A DNA stretch of 64,000 nt from Lepidodermella squamata (Eukaryota; Gastrotricha), in the NCBI GenBank assembly GCA_047495785.1, contig JBLDXI010000074.1, forward strand, positions 558,001 to 622,000, in the 5' to 3' direction. Each line of letters begins with the position of its first letter. Positions within the stretch are counted from its first letter, which is position 1. Made by a program: the position numbers and the translations under genes. The notes under the pieces are model-generated. The model was not told the origin of the DNA and did no database searches. It worked only from the letters and a program-made list of their open reading frames with translations. This document shows positions 31,237 to 44,459 of the stretch, piece after piece.

Positions 31237-34200
31237 ATACCTATATGGAAAATTAATATGCACGTCGACCGCGACTATTTAGCAGCCAACGCCTAGTTTA
31301 AATCATCATCAAGATTATTTCAGCGTAGAATAAATAGCTCGTAATTATGATATAAACACCACCAGCGATATATATACCATACATCGCAGTATTATATTCA
31401 GACGAAAATTATAGGCAGCACAATACTGAACGGTTCTTTCCACTCGAGACATTTCAACTGTTGACATCTGCCCGCTTAAAACTCAGGTGTATAAAAACTG
31501 TGTTGAATAGCGATTACGTACAATGGCGAGATGTAAAAATTGTTGAATATTAAAAATAATGGCGGAAAAATTGTTTCTAAAACAATGAATAAAAACTGTG
31601 CAAGCGAGCGAGCGAGAGAGCGAGAGCCAGGTATTACACGCTAGAAAAATAAATTGTTAAATTGTTTGGCGGAAAACAATTATTATTGTTATTAACAAAA
31701 AAACAAAGCACAGCACACGCGCTTCTATAAGACGCGTGACATAGAAATCCATGACAATTTTTGAAAAATCTGCCATTTTAATAGCGTTGATTTTCAATCT
31801 TGAGCTTTTAGCAAAATTTACACACACAAAAGAGGACTGAAATTTAGTATAAAAAAAGAAGACGGAATGAACCGGTGAGATATAAAACTGGCCCATGGAT
31901 AGCAAATATAAGCAAAATTAAGGTGAGAAGAGCGGGTAAATTATATAAGCTCGCAAAAACTGAGTGTAAAAAATTCCGATGCGAGGGACATTCATAATTA
32001 TCAGTGCGTGTTACCGTCAAAATAATGCTTAAAAAAGCCATCGAATTGAAAGTAAAAAGCCGCGGGAATAATAACAACACGTGTAATATAAATTAAAATC
32101 ACGCCCTTAATAAATTGTTTCTGTATACACGCTATTAAAACCTGTAATAAGATGTCCCTGGTATCAATACGGTGAGACGACTTGTTTATGACTCGGCTTT
32201 TTCTGTATATAAATAAGCTATATATTGGATACCTAGGTATATGATGGACGCAGAAAAATGGCGCGTATTTTGGCGAATAAACAACAAGCAGAGAGAGCAG
32301 TCGTATAGTGGCGATGCGAAATTTCCACGTAGTCAGGTGTGGAAGTTGGTACGGCGAAGGCAGGAAAGCGTGTAATATGATAATATTAGTAATAATAATA
32401 CTAGACGCGACAAGTGGGCGGTTGTGGTGTTGCAGCTGCGCAAGTGCGAGTCGCTCGTCGCAAAAAGCGGCAACACAAGCGTGTGTTTCGGTAACAATAA
32501 TACACACGCGGTAACAAAAACAACCGCACTATCTGTCTCTTATATATTGCCGCGGCTCTTCATCTATATCAGGGCGGCGTATGAAGCAAGCGGTAAAATG
32601 GAGGAAGATACATGGAACATAGGTATTGCGTTGGTACACACAAGCGAAGGTGGTTTTGTGTCGCTGTTCCTCCAACTCATCATCGTCTTCGTCCCGTTGC
32701 ATGCTAGGGCTGCGGAACTGAGCAAACTTGACTCGCATCTTGATGGCGGCAAAATGACAATGATGATGATGAGCAACGCGCGTGTTTTCACGCCGTGATT
32801 TGCGTTCTGGTGCATTCCTCTCTCGTTTTGCGTATCGCTTACACGCCAATGATTATAGGTAAGTATATCAAGAAAACAATAAAAACACCTATGCGCAAAA
32901 ATAAAATAGAAAATAATTAAAATAAATTCTCAAAAAATTAGGGAAACTCGAGAAAAAAATAGAAAAAAAGAAAAAGTTAAAAATTGACGAAAATGAGAAA
33001 ATTTGAATTAAAAACTTTAAATCTTTAATTTTTCAAAATTTCAAGAAGAACCCCAAATTTTATTATTCATTGTCTAGGAATTAATATAAAAAATAGAATG
33101 GGGTCATCTCAGTTTTTTATTTCTTTAAATTATTACTATATTTTGTTTCCTCTCACAAATAATTAATTATACCTAATGTGAGAAATTTCTCACTGCGTGT
33201 TGCCCCTTGTTGTTATGCATATCATTAGTTCGTGAAAGAAATAAATTTCTTTATTCCTCAGACAATAATGGCTCGAAATAGCAACTATATGTGAGAAGAG
33301 ATGATAGCCGTTACACAACAGTTACGCGTTACACCTCTAAGCTCTAGAACTGGACGAAAACTTGGAGCGAGTCGCCTAGGACCCCGGATGTTGGGCATAA
33401 TAAAAGGTTCATTAACGGGTAAAACAAAAGTATTAGGAAGTTGGTAACATTCTCGAGACAGTGTAGTTGCTGTGATAACAAGTAGAGAGTAGTAGTACAG
33501 CCGGTGAATGCCGGGCGTACGGCGACGTTGAAATGTGCATCAACGCGGCTCGCGTGGCTCACTGGCATTATTACTACCTGAGCGATGGCAGACGATAGGC
33601 CTAGACACAGCGCACAGTCTGTAACAGGTAACTATAACGAGAAACGCTAACAAGTTTACAGCTGTATCAAAATACAAAATTTGACGAGTTTGCATGCGAA
33701 GAAATTTTTTCGTATAAATACCTATACCTACCTCATAATTTCGGAAAAATGGATATAGGAAAATGTTCCAATAATTCAGTGCTTAGAACAGAAAAACGTT
33801 CACATGAAGTTCAAGTTTTAGAAATAAGGAAGTCTCTGGAAGTCCTATTAAAGCCCAACGGCATCCTTTCCTGCCAGATAAAAGAATAAAAGAATCCGAT
33901 TTCTTTGGAGAAAAATTCAAGTAACTTCAAAACGGTACCAGATTTTTGCAGTAGATTTTTTGGTGAGAAAAACAAATGAAATGAGGAATTGAGGGATGGA
34001 TCGATTACGATTCAAACTCAAATTCTTATAGAGAAAGTTATCAACTTCGAATATTTTTCAAGGGTCTCAATTAATTTAAAAAATTAAATAATTCAATTTA
34101 AGTTATTCAAGATATTTTAGGGGTCTAACTTTTGGCGGAACCAAATTTGCCCGGAAGCGGAACAGCATTTTGAATAATAAAATTGCTGTTTCTGAATTTT

Positions 34201-37200
34201 CTGGAATTTCAGGAATAATAAAAAAAGTTCCAAATTAATTGCGTTTGAAATATCCGTGATTTATGCATAAGGCTTGGTCCTAGCTATCAGAATGCATAAC
34301 AGCCATGTTATACAAAATTATTCGAAAATGGCACCTTTCATAAGTTTGCCATTTGGTTCCGAAATAGCAGACGAATTTGTTCCCGCTAAAAGGTTAGCTC
34401 ACAAGGACCTTCGAAAATTATGTTGACAAAATGAATAAAAAATCCCTACATCTAGCTTTGGAAAACCTTGAAGCTACGGCAAGCTGGTCCTGAATGCAGG
34501 GTGTCTGGCCTTCCAAGCCCGTTCTCGTATTCTCCTATTGAAGTACTTATAGCGACTATACAAGCAAAATACGATGCTTATAGATCGAACATAATGCTTA
34601 CAAATTATAGCATGAGTACGAAATCAAGGCAGCAAAATCTACATCAATATACACAGCAGCGAATAATTATATTAATGGCTTATATCGAGCGTAAATTAAG
34701 GCGACAAGTGGCGTCGCCAATTTTCACACACCGCACCTGAGCCGACGGCGCACCGATTTTCGGCGGACGCGCGTGCCCTCACTTGTAACGCGATCGGGCC
34801 TTTCATTACAACAACTACAGCAACATTATTACGGCTGCTTAATAAAATATACACCCTAATAAGGCTAATGCCGCCTACCTATAGCAGCCGCAGCAATAAA
34901 CAGCAGACATGAGGCTCAGCTCAACATTTTTACATTGTGTTGAATTATGGCCCGGCGATCAAGCTATCATTGTTTGAAATCACCGCCGCATCGCGTCGCT
35001 TTACGTAGGATTTTTATGTTTTTATGGCGCCCACACATACAACAATATTAAGGTGGTATCATCGTTATTAAGCCCAGCCTAATAAAGCGCTATTTTTATT
35101 ACGCACGAGACATGTGAGTCGCCTCCAATTTGCAGCTGCGCGCTTGTAAAAGTAAAGAGTGAAGCTCATTATTTAGTCATGCCAGGAAACAAAAAGATCA
35201 AACAAAAATCGGAGAATTATTTAGCAAAAATATTATTATTTCCTTAAACTAGAATAGCTTAAATTTCGAAATGAAATAGAAAAACTGGGTTAACATCGTT
35301 AGAAAGACATTATCGGTCTATAATTTCCGAGGAAAAACGCGCATAATATTTGCATTATTTTGTGACATGACGTAAAACGGCAATAGTTAGGCCACGACTC
35401 GCCTAGTTTTTCCCGCGTAAACAGGTAAAATGCTGGAAAAATCGAAAAAATTTCTCGGTTTTATAAATGTAATGGCCGAAATTTCGAGCCTCAAAGACGC
35501 TGTGAAATTTGTTGCGGAATCGAATGCGTAAAAGCGTGGTTTAGCAGCGAGAGGTGTCTATAAATTTTATGGTCCTGAGTTGCAACAAAGGGACTTGCAA
35601 AAATAAACGCTGAAAACAATTGACTCTAAAAGAAACACGAGCCGCGTAATAGTTAACAACAAAAACAAAATACGATGAGGTTTATGTACTATATTAGGCG
35701 CAAATTATTACGCGCGCGCACGGTGACACAAAACGCGTCAAACAGAGTGTTTCGAAAATAAATTCACTTTGTAGTAGGATAATAATAATAATAAAGATAA
35801 CAGCGATTCACAACAATGATAAAAGAGTTTTGCGGTTGTCATCAAGCACGATATCTTGAGTTTTTGCTTGCAACAAATGTTGTAACAAATTTCTTCAAGT
35901 CGCGTGTTCGCTATTTTACCCACCACCTGGTGTCGCGCGCGCGCGCTCGTGCGCGACTATATTATAAAATAAATAGCAATAATTGCCGACACGTGTTTTC
36001 CTCACTCGCGACAAAAAAAGAGGTTGAGAAATATAAATTGCGGCTATTGAGTCTGACTTTTTTGTTTGTCGCCGTGTGACCACGATGATATAAGGCTCCG
36101 GCATCCAGTATGCGCATCAAAGAGACATCATCGTCGAGTAAATAAACCTTGGCCACATGTGTGTTGTTGTTATTTTTCGGCATCGATACATGGGTAGAGC
36201 CGTAAAAGGAACGACCTGCTTTTCGCAAAAAAAATAATAACGGGAAGTGGCGGATTTTTCGGTCAACATCCATGAGATATCGCACTGGTCGCGGGAAAAT
36301 ACCCGCGATTATATAATGTGATGACAAAAAATAAAGCGGCATTTAGGAGAGGCTATTATGACCTTATTACAGGGTAAGCATATAATGTAACGAAATAAAG
36401 CAGGCTTTTAGACACTTGAGCGGAGATGATGGCCACTGCTAGGGCGTGTTGTATTATGCACCCCATACCCAAATTTTTGGGCTGTTTTTTTATCCTTATC
36501 TCCGTTCGCTGTAATGACAGCAAGTTTGACCGTAAATAAGCCTAATTTAATATAGGTTAAGCCTATTAACATTTTAGAAATGATGCTACCCCGGCTTATA
36601 TATGGAAAAATTATTTATAAAAATATGATAAAAATCCGGGAAAAATAAAATAATTACAAAACCAAATGGTTTCATCAAATTATTAGGAAAAAATAATGAA
36701 ATGAGGAAGGATAAAAAGATAATCTCAGCATAATCCCATTTAATTGTTATCAAAAAGTAGAGCCATAAAATTTCCGAACCCCCTAGCTGCTCAAGGTCGT
36801 ATATATCAATAATTTTCAAAAAAATTAAATTTTTTCGATTCAATAACCATGCAAACTAATTTTTTGAAACGGATAGCTATGATACTATTTTAGCGGTGGT
36901 TTTTTGCTGAGAAGGTCAAGAGCCAAAAAAGCCAATTGCACCCCCTAATAGCTGAGGGCAGTTGAGGTGTTACAAAAAAAGAAGCGTCTCTCGTTCAATT
37001 AAATATTGAAACAATGCGCTAAGCGCAAAAAAACCTGGCAGGTATGATATCTACGGGTCGCTTACACCCCATAGTGTTAGGATAAGATGATGATAATGAT
37101 GATTTGCCTTCGCGCCGATAACACAGCTTAACGATAGTTATATATATGTATAATAACGCAGAAAAATCTGTTGTAGTTAACACCTGGCTGCTGAAAAAAC

Positions 37201-40200
37201 GCGAGGCTTATAGCCGGCGAAAAAACCGCCTCCCCAGTCCACAGCAGGGTGTTGTAAGTGATATATAGTTTAGTTGTGATAATAATCGTACAAATGATAG
37301 CCGTAGGGCAAAACTGCACGAGCCGGCAGACAGACGAAAAAAAAAGATAAAAATTAGTGTGATTATTAAAGCAACAGGTAGGCTATGTAGTAATAACAAT
37401 AAAGACACGTGGCGTTGGGTATATCAGGAAAAATTGTTCAGCAGAGTTATAATTCACGGTGAATTGATTAATATAGATAAATCCCGGTTTTTTCCTTATT
37501 GGCAAGATAATAATGTAAACAGTTTTTGTTTATGCGACGAAAAATGCAAGGCACGTCGATGATCAGAAAAAATAATAATATTATAAAATTAACAGGTAAA
37601 GGAACGGAATTTTCTTTTTGGCTATATTATATACATATAGTATATAAAAGAGGCTGTGTTTTTTGTTACGCATCGTCGACATTCATCCAAGTGGATGTAT
37701 AGGCAGAAACGCGGTAGTTAACCTATCTATCTTAAAAGAAGAAGAAGCGCCTATTTTTTTCTGATATATTTTTCATCGCACATTATTACGATGTTATATA
37801 AAAAGGCGCGTGCGCATCGTAACAAGACACTCATCGAGAGAATGGGCCAATTCATCACTATTTTTATTATCATTTCTCCGAAAAATATTATCACATTTTT
37901 CGGCGTACCGAGCAGCTCAGGTGCAAAATTAGCGGTTAAAAAATAATATTAAGACGGGTGTAATAAATAATAAAAAAGCTTGATATCATTTAAGTAGGGT
38001 CATTATTTGCGATCACCCTAATGCAAAGGAATGTTGGCCAGTCGTATAGTATAAGTAATTAGACCGATAATAGCGCTGTATAATATACGATAAACAGAGG
38101 AAAAGTTGCGACTTTGCCTACCCTCGTTCCGTGAAAGGGCGCGACCTTTTATGTATGCATGGTGATTCATGCATGTGTTACAGTTATACCGGAAAGCAAA
38201 CAGGCCAGACCTTCTGTATATGAATGAATATCAAACCATCAAAAGGCGGCCTGTATAGTAATAAATTCGCACGATTACGCAACTGATGTTTTGTATCCAG
38301 GGCGCGTTTCGCCTCATCATCATCATCATCAGGTGGGTAAAAGCTAGCGTTTGTTGTTATTGTTTGCTATTATTATACCTATACTTACTTCAAATTGAGG
38401 GCAGAACTCGCACGGTTGGTATAAACATTAGTAATTATCATCGTTAAAATGCATACATACATTCATCCTCACCTTTGCGGTTTTGCTGTAGACAAAACAG
38501 TGGATCAAGATTTTCGCGATATGGCGTCGCGAAAGAAATCTGCTAGGAAGAACTTGATCGCGTTGAAACAATATGCTAGTAATTAACGGATTGAAAAATT
38601 TATCTGCATCGCGCTCACTCGACATTAATTTATTATTAAGAGGCCGTGTATAATAGATAAAACAATAACAATCAAGTAATTGTCGAGAGATGAGATGGGA
38701 CGCAAAACAACAATAAAACGGTATGAAGATGCTAGGTAAATCTATAGACATAATTTACTTCATGTGCGAGAGAGAGTGTGTGTTATTTTCGATTATTTAT
38801 TAACGAATATTTATATTTTATTAGAGACATGCGCGCGCGTGGCACTTTGCGCGCAAGCTGTGCGCACTTTATAACGCGCATCACGAGGGCCGGGTTAATG
38901 TTATCTTAGGTATAATAAGAGAGATTCCGAGTCCAAATAACGATGGGGGCCCCGGCTTTTTGCCGCTGCTAAACAAAAACAACAACAACGGCGATGAAAA
39001 GGCTCAAGGACAGGCTCGAGATGAAGCCCGCTGATATACCGTATACTAATACATATTCTATTTGCTAATGGCAACAACGCGGCGATTAGCAGCGACGTTT
39101 ATACCAATTTGATGGGCCAATGTTTGAACACAGATAACAATAATAACTTACATCGAAAGGTTTTTCCTAACACTCAAGTAAGAATTAGCGTGAAATGTGG
39201 CGTGGCAGCTTACAAATCACCCAGCCGCGTTATACATTATATTTTATCGGAAAAAGATTGAAAGGTAAACACAATTGTTGATGGGCGCATTATTTCCGAC
39301 AGACGCGCTACATTTGTAATAATAATTTTCTCGCTTGATCGGATGCGCATTTACTACAGGAATGAAAAGTGAATTTAAATTTAAAAATGGCGTATATCAG
39401 GGAAATAAAGCTTGACCTCCTCCAACAAAAGAGCAATTATCTCATTGAAATTTTAATTAATTTTTTTTAATTACGCTGAAGTTGAGGCAACATATTATTT
39501 ATTAGCCAAAATGGGATAAAAAATTCGAGCACAAAAGTGGCATTATTTAATACACTACCGGCTGCTAGAATTGAATATAGTTCGACTGCCTGCGAAAAAC
39601 AATGTTTTATTAGTATTAATTATTAAAAATTTTATACAGCGCTCCTAAAAACAACATTGTTCGATAGGTGTAGAGGTAATAACCTAAAATAACAACGACG
39701 CATAATAATGTTACCGTGTATTTTTGCCGATCAGGGGCGTCTAAATTAGCGGTAAATTTCGTAAATAATGAAAATAATCAGTGTGCGCGCGCAATAAAAA
39801 ACTGTCACTTTTGAGCGTGTTTATTACCTGAATTTATAGTTACTATATATTGTTTTCTTCATAACGCGCCAAACAGCCCAACTGATGTTTTTGTTTGTTT
39901 CCCCGATCCGCCAAGCTTACCGCTGACCAGCCACCTAAAAATGAATACAGCGTGGAAAAAACTCAGGTTATATATCGAATTATATTATGCCTCCACCTTA
40001 ATTGATATAAAAAGTTGCGTGGGAAGAAATTTAGCCGCCGGCCGACCGTAACCATCAGCGTTTGTCACGTCTGGCGCAAATAGGGTGCGACAAAAGTAAG
40101 CGGAAGCTATGCAGACGCAAATCTCGCCGTAATATATTACACAGATAACGATTATGGCGATGTAAAGATGGCTACCTGTAAACAACGTCAGCAGTTGCGC

Positions 40201-40255
40201 TTTCTAGAGGCGGCACTTGGCCGCGCCCGGTTGAAAAATAGCGAGCAACGGCGAA

Positions 40256-40278
40256 AAAATAATAATAATAATAATAAA
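40256..40278. repeat. (AAT)n microsatellite
   Basis: About seven AAT units in the long non-coding region. Confidence 0.7.
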
Positions 40279-41213
40279 ACGCTCATCATCTCGCGAGAGA
40301 CAAATGAAGTAGGGCAATCTTATCATTAATCATCGCTAGATAGACTGCTACTATGTTAAGGCGGTGAGGCACTTCAAGTTCAAATATATGCGCAACGTGA
40401 TCTATTAATATTGTCTCAGGGCGGGCGCGCGCATCCTCTCTCTTTTTCGCGCGCCGCTCAACTTCCGCGCTAGTTCAAGTCTAGGTTAAGCAAACAGCCG
40501 CACCTGACTGTAATAATGGCGATGGGCTCTTTCAAACAACTTGTTCATAAATGCAAATTAATAATGATAACAATAAACTTCCCATCACGCCTCAAGTGGT
40601 TGAAACTGCGAGCTCGAGAGGCGGCCGCACTTTGATTTCGTCGAGAGAGGTTCCACTTTTTGAAACAATGAATACTTACCTCAACAATTATTGTATGGCA
40701 TGTTTGATCTAGGGCGTCGCTGCCCTGAAAAAACCTTGACCGACGCCAATTAGTTTCCGCCTGCATGTGTGTGTGAGATGATAATAAATATCGTCACCTT
40801 TTGGTACACAGTTTAGGCGTCGAAAAAGACGCCGCCTTAAAAAGGCGCCGTATAATGTTGAACATACATGCACAAGAAATTGTTTCTTTTTATTGCTGCT
40901 GAACATTCTCATTAAGGCGGTGTTTTGTGATTGTATAACATTAGCGTAAAACGGGTCATAATGTGAGCAAAGTTGCTAAAAAATTTCGTTTCGAAGATGT
41001 TGGTATTTCGTATTGATTTCCGGCGATAGTGCGGCTTGTTCGGTAATTCATCGATTTTTTTACGCATTTTATGCATACGTAACTATCATCCATCTCCCAC
41101 TGAGTTTGCGTCTACTACAGGAGCAATGTAGTGCAAACGATTTTAGTCGCCGCGTGCGAAGCGATACATTTATTTACCCATTTTTTCGTGTTTTATACCT
41201 TTGAGCGATATAA

Positions 41214-41869
41214 ATGGCTGGGCTAACGGTATGTATAACAACAATAAAGTGAGCAACTTTGCGTTTTATCTCTCATCTTTTCAGCCATTTGAGCAGTTGA
41301 TCGATGCGATTATAAACGGGCGAGAAGAAGATGTCGAGAACGCACTCGACAAGGCCTGTATTGAAATCAATGCGCAGGATGATCGATGGCAAGAGACGCC
41401 TTTGCACTGGGCAACTCAAATGAATCGGCCTAACATCGTGCTTAGTTTGCTGAGACGAGGAGCCTCGGTCAGCTTGGTTGATTTCACAGGATTGACTCCT
41501 CTACACCGGCCAGCTGGAAATGGATTTCTTGAAATCGTAGAGATCCTTGTCGAGAGAGGGGCTGACGTTAACGCGGCAGCAAATTTTGGCTGGACGCCGC
41601 TACATATGGCGGCGGACACTGGACGGAAAGAAATCTGCGAATTCCTGCTTCGGAAGGGAGCAAATCCAGACCCGGCAACTGAAGAAGGACTATTGACGCC
41701 TCTTCATCGAGCAGCATTTAACGGTCACGAAGAAACAGTCGCAGTTCTCATTCAAAATGGTGCCAATATAAATGCTATTAGCAAATCAGGGGACAGCCCT
41801 TCTACCTTAGCATCCACGAATGGCCATTTAAAAATCGTTGCCTTACTCAAGTCAAAAGGTGCAACATAA
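41214..41869 (+). CDS. Small ankyrin-repeat protein, 199 aa
   Basis: Exon 1 is 41214-41228 (MAGLT), donor GTATGT; exon 2 is 41285-41869, after CTTTTCAG, phase 0, stop TAA. The longer unspliced frame would start at 41201, but the donor and acceptor are both strong and the spliced product begins directly with PFEQLIDAIINGREEDVENAL. Five canonical ankyrin units follow: ETPLHWATQMNRPNIVLSLL, LTPLHRPAGNGFLEIVEILV, WTPLHMAADTGRKEICEFLL, LTPLHRAAFNGHEETVAVLI and SPSTLASTNGHLKIVALLKS. No other domain is seen, so it is an adaptor-type protein. AATAAA lies at 41915-41920. It is unrelated in detail to the long ankyrin paralogues at the left of the window, whose repeats are more divergent. Confidence 0.85.
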
Positions 41870-43198
41870 TTCTCGTCTCAGGTCAAGTATAGCACGAAAA
41901 TAATTTTATGTGACAATAAACGGTCATCGCAACTATCCGGAAATGATGTTGTTTGAGAACAGCCGCCGATATTTCATGCACCAATTCAAGATACATAAAA
42001 TCGCGGGGTGTTAGCTCTCGCCGATAAGTTTCGATAGGATTTAAAATTTTGACGAAAGTTTGATCGCGTTTGATAGCTTAGGTGTTAGCAGCTGATATTA
42101 AGAGTGGTCGTTGATTTGCATGGCAAATGCGGTGTCATGAGTCTGACTTGGGACTTACACAGCGTAAGCTTTATATTCATTGAAAATAACCAGAATGATC
42201 GAAATGATACAAGCAAGATCTTCAAAAATACCGAACAATTAAGTATCAACAGTAACACAATAGGTTATCAAGGCATAATTACAGTTGAAAGTACAACAAA
42301 CATACCTAACAATGTTCCCGAGTTCCTTACATGCGTCCGTGCGGATGCTTGATCTTGCACCATCATAGCAATCACTCAACCAAATTGTTAGAATTCCACT
42401 TAGCAGCAACCATAAAGTTCTATTCGTTAGACATCACACGCTACGATTTAGCATCCTCCAACCAATGCTACTTCTTTCTTCTTCGTCTTCTTTCTCACTT
42501 CTTTCACCCGTCGCCTCTCCTGACTCAGAAATCCCTAATCCAAAAAATTTCTTCAAAATTACTGCGGCAGAAATAACATGTAAAATAAATTCTAAGTATT
42601 TTTAATTATTTACATTTTATATTTTAGCAGTAAATTGATTAAATAAAGTTTTTAGTTTTTCGTTTTCACCCCTATTTAATGACTGTGCAGCAAATACCAG
42701 CTGACCGAGCACGAGGTCTTTTTTCGACTTCAATCCTTGGGTGTTGCAATTTTTAACCGTCCTAGCGCGATGAGTCATGTTCAATCGGCTATCAGCGGAA
42801 TTTTGTCTCTTCCGGATTATAATAGCAGGCCATATTTTCTCTTTCAGCGACGCATTTCGAAATGGCATATGAATTCAGGATTTGCCTATAATCTAAAATG
42901 CTGTCGCGATCTTTGATTTCACTCTGCAATTCGCATCACTGAAGCGAGCTAATCATGTTTCATGTTTCTTTTAAATTATAGCTTAAAGCTGCTAGCTGGT
43001 TCTTTGTGACTCCTCATATGACTGCATATGATGCATGCACTAGACTGGAAGTGTTCAGGAGGTTAGTTGTATGTTGTTGACCCATTATCGCCTTGAACAC
43101 GAGACATGCCACACTGTTGTGATCCTATAGTTCTCGATTCCTTGATTTATTTAAAACTACCGCTTTTGTTAGATATCAAGCTTTATTCTGATATTTAA
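41870..43198. other. Intergenic stretch before eIF6
   Basis: It holds the 3' UTR of the ankyrin gene and the eIF6 promoter side. A minus-strand ATG frame of 83 codons (42868-42617, MPFRNASLKEKIW...) and plus-strand frames at 42104-42576 show no recognisable domain or splice support. Confidence 0.4.
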
Positions 43199-44099
43199 AT
43201 GGCTCTGCGTACCCACTTTGAAGGAAGTAACGAGGTTGGTGTTTTCTCCAAATTGACAAACAGTTATTGTCTTGTCGCAATTGGAGGCTCCGAGAACTTC
43301 TACAGGTAAGGCGATCAAGGTCTACTCTGTCAATTGAATCATATGCTGTGATTACAGTGTCTTTGAGGCGGAATTGGAAGGCATTTTGCCAGTTTGTCAC
43401 ATTTCTTTGGCTGGATGCCGAATCATTGGCAGGATGTGCGTAGGCAACCGTCACGGATTGCTCGTTCCTCACACAACCACTGATCAAGAACTTCAGCATA
43501 TTCGTAACTCCCTTCCTGACAGCGTCGTTGTCCAACGTGTCGAAGAACGTCTGTCAGCCCTGGGCAACGTAATTTCCTGCAACGACTACGTCGGAATCGT
43601 CCACCCAGACCTTGACAAAGAAACCGAGGAAATTATTTCAGATGTTCTCAAGATCGAAGTGTTCAGGCAAACTGTTGCGAATAATGTTCTTGTTGGGTCT
43701 TATGCTGTTGTAACTAATCAAGGTGCCTTGGTAAGTCAAACTGAATGAATGCAGGCTAATCATCTCTAATTTTCACATTCTAGGTGCATCCGAGAACTTC
43801 TCCAGAAGAACAAGACGAGTTATCCTCACTTCTCCAAGTACCTCTCATAGTGAGTGTTGAATGAAATTCTTGAGATGTGTGGATTGATTCTGATTTATTA
43901 GGCCGGTACCGTTAATCGCGGTAGTGATGTTATTGCAGCTGGCGTGGTCGTCAATGACTGGACTGCATTCTGCGGTTTGACCACGACCAGTACTGAACTG
44001 TCTGTCATCGAAAGCATCTTCCGCCTCGGACCGAATTCAGGCCCTGAGCAGATTGCGACAAAGCTTCGGCCTGCTCTGATGGAGAGCCACGTTGTTTAG
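43199..44099 (+). CDS. EIF6: Eukaryotic translation initiation factor 6 (eIF6)
   Basis: Four exons (43199-43305, 43358-43730, 43784-43849, 43902-44099) join in phase to 247 aa, close to the usual 245. Typical eIF6 sequence is seen throughout: start [20 protein letters not shown], then [79 protein letters not shown] and the VIESIF end. eIF6 is a five-fold pseudosymmetric pentein protein that binds the 60S subunit, is needed for its biogenesis and prevents premature joining with 40S. Introns are 52, 53 and 52 bp. AATAAA is at 44156-44161. It is convergent with the Kunitz gene (360 bp between stops). Confidence 0.97.
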
Positions 44100-44459
44100 A
44101 TGGGGAAAAACTTGTGTTATAACTCTAAACTTTTTTCGTCTTGTATATGTGGATGAATAAAGCTTATTTGCGGGATACTTTACTCTTTGTTTTTACTTCT
44201 ATTTTTATTATGCTCGAGCTGATTAACAATAGTAATCTCAAACGGAAAACAATACAAAACAGGAACTGAAATTAGAAAAAACGACATGTTGGTAAGTTAT
44301 TCCGTTTGCAATTTCGAGGGATTTGAGGGTTTATGTACAAATAGATTTCGTCTGGGCGTAGTTTCGGTGGTAAAATAAACATGGTTCTAGATTTGCTATT
44401 TAGCATTAAACAATATAGAGAATCTGATAATGTGGTAGACTACAAAACACGCTCGAGTT
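44100..44459. other. Convergent 3' intergenic stretch
   Basis: Contains the eIF6 polyadenylation signal at 44156-44161 and the 3' UTR of the Kunitz gene; no gene seen. Confidence 0.5.

Larger units (their letters stand above)
28620..41200. other. 12.5-kb region without convincing coding sequence
   Basis: Six-frame reading shows only short frames with no recognisable domains. The DNA is AT-rich with frequent islands of alternating GC (35934-35960, 38828-38862), many ATAATA/AACAAC runs and ATAGGTATA motifs. Single microsatellites are at 31211-31236 (AAT), 31605-31626 (GCGA/GA), 38314-38331 (CAT) and 40256-40278 (AAT). It separates the minus-strand PX gene, whose first coding exon must lie in or beyond it, from the plus-strand ankyrin gene. 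I read it as a long first intron plus upstream regulatory DNA, but no conserved element can be shown without comparison. Confidence 0.5.

Noticed and set aside
32001-32849. Overlapping frames of up to 168 codons in the long non-coding region
   Set aside because: Frames lie on both strands in GC-alternating DNA with no domain similarity, and no strong splice signals link them.
42617-42868. Minus-strand ATG frame of 83 codons
   Set aside because: It has a true ATG but no recognisable motif, no clear promoter or polyadenylation signal, and the length is near chance for this composition.
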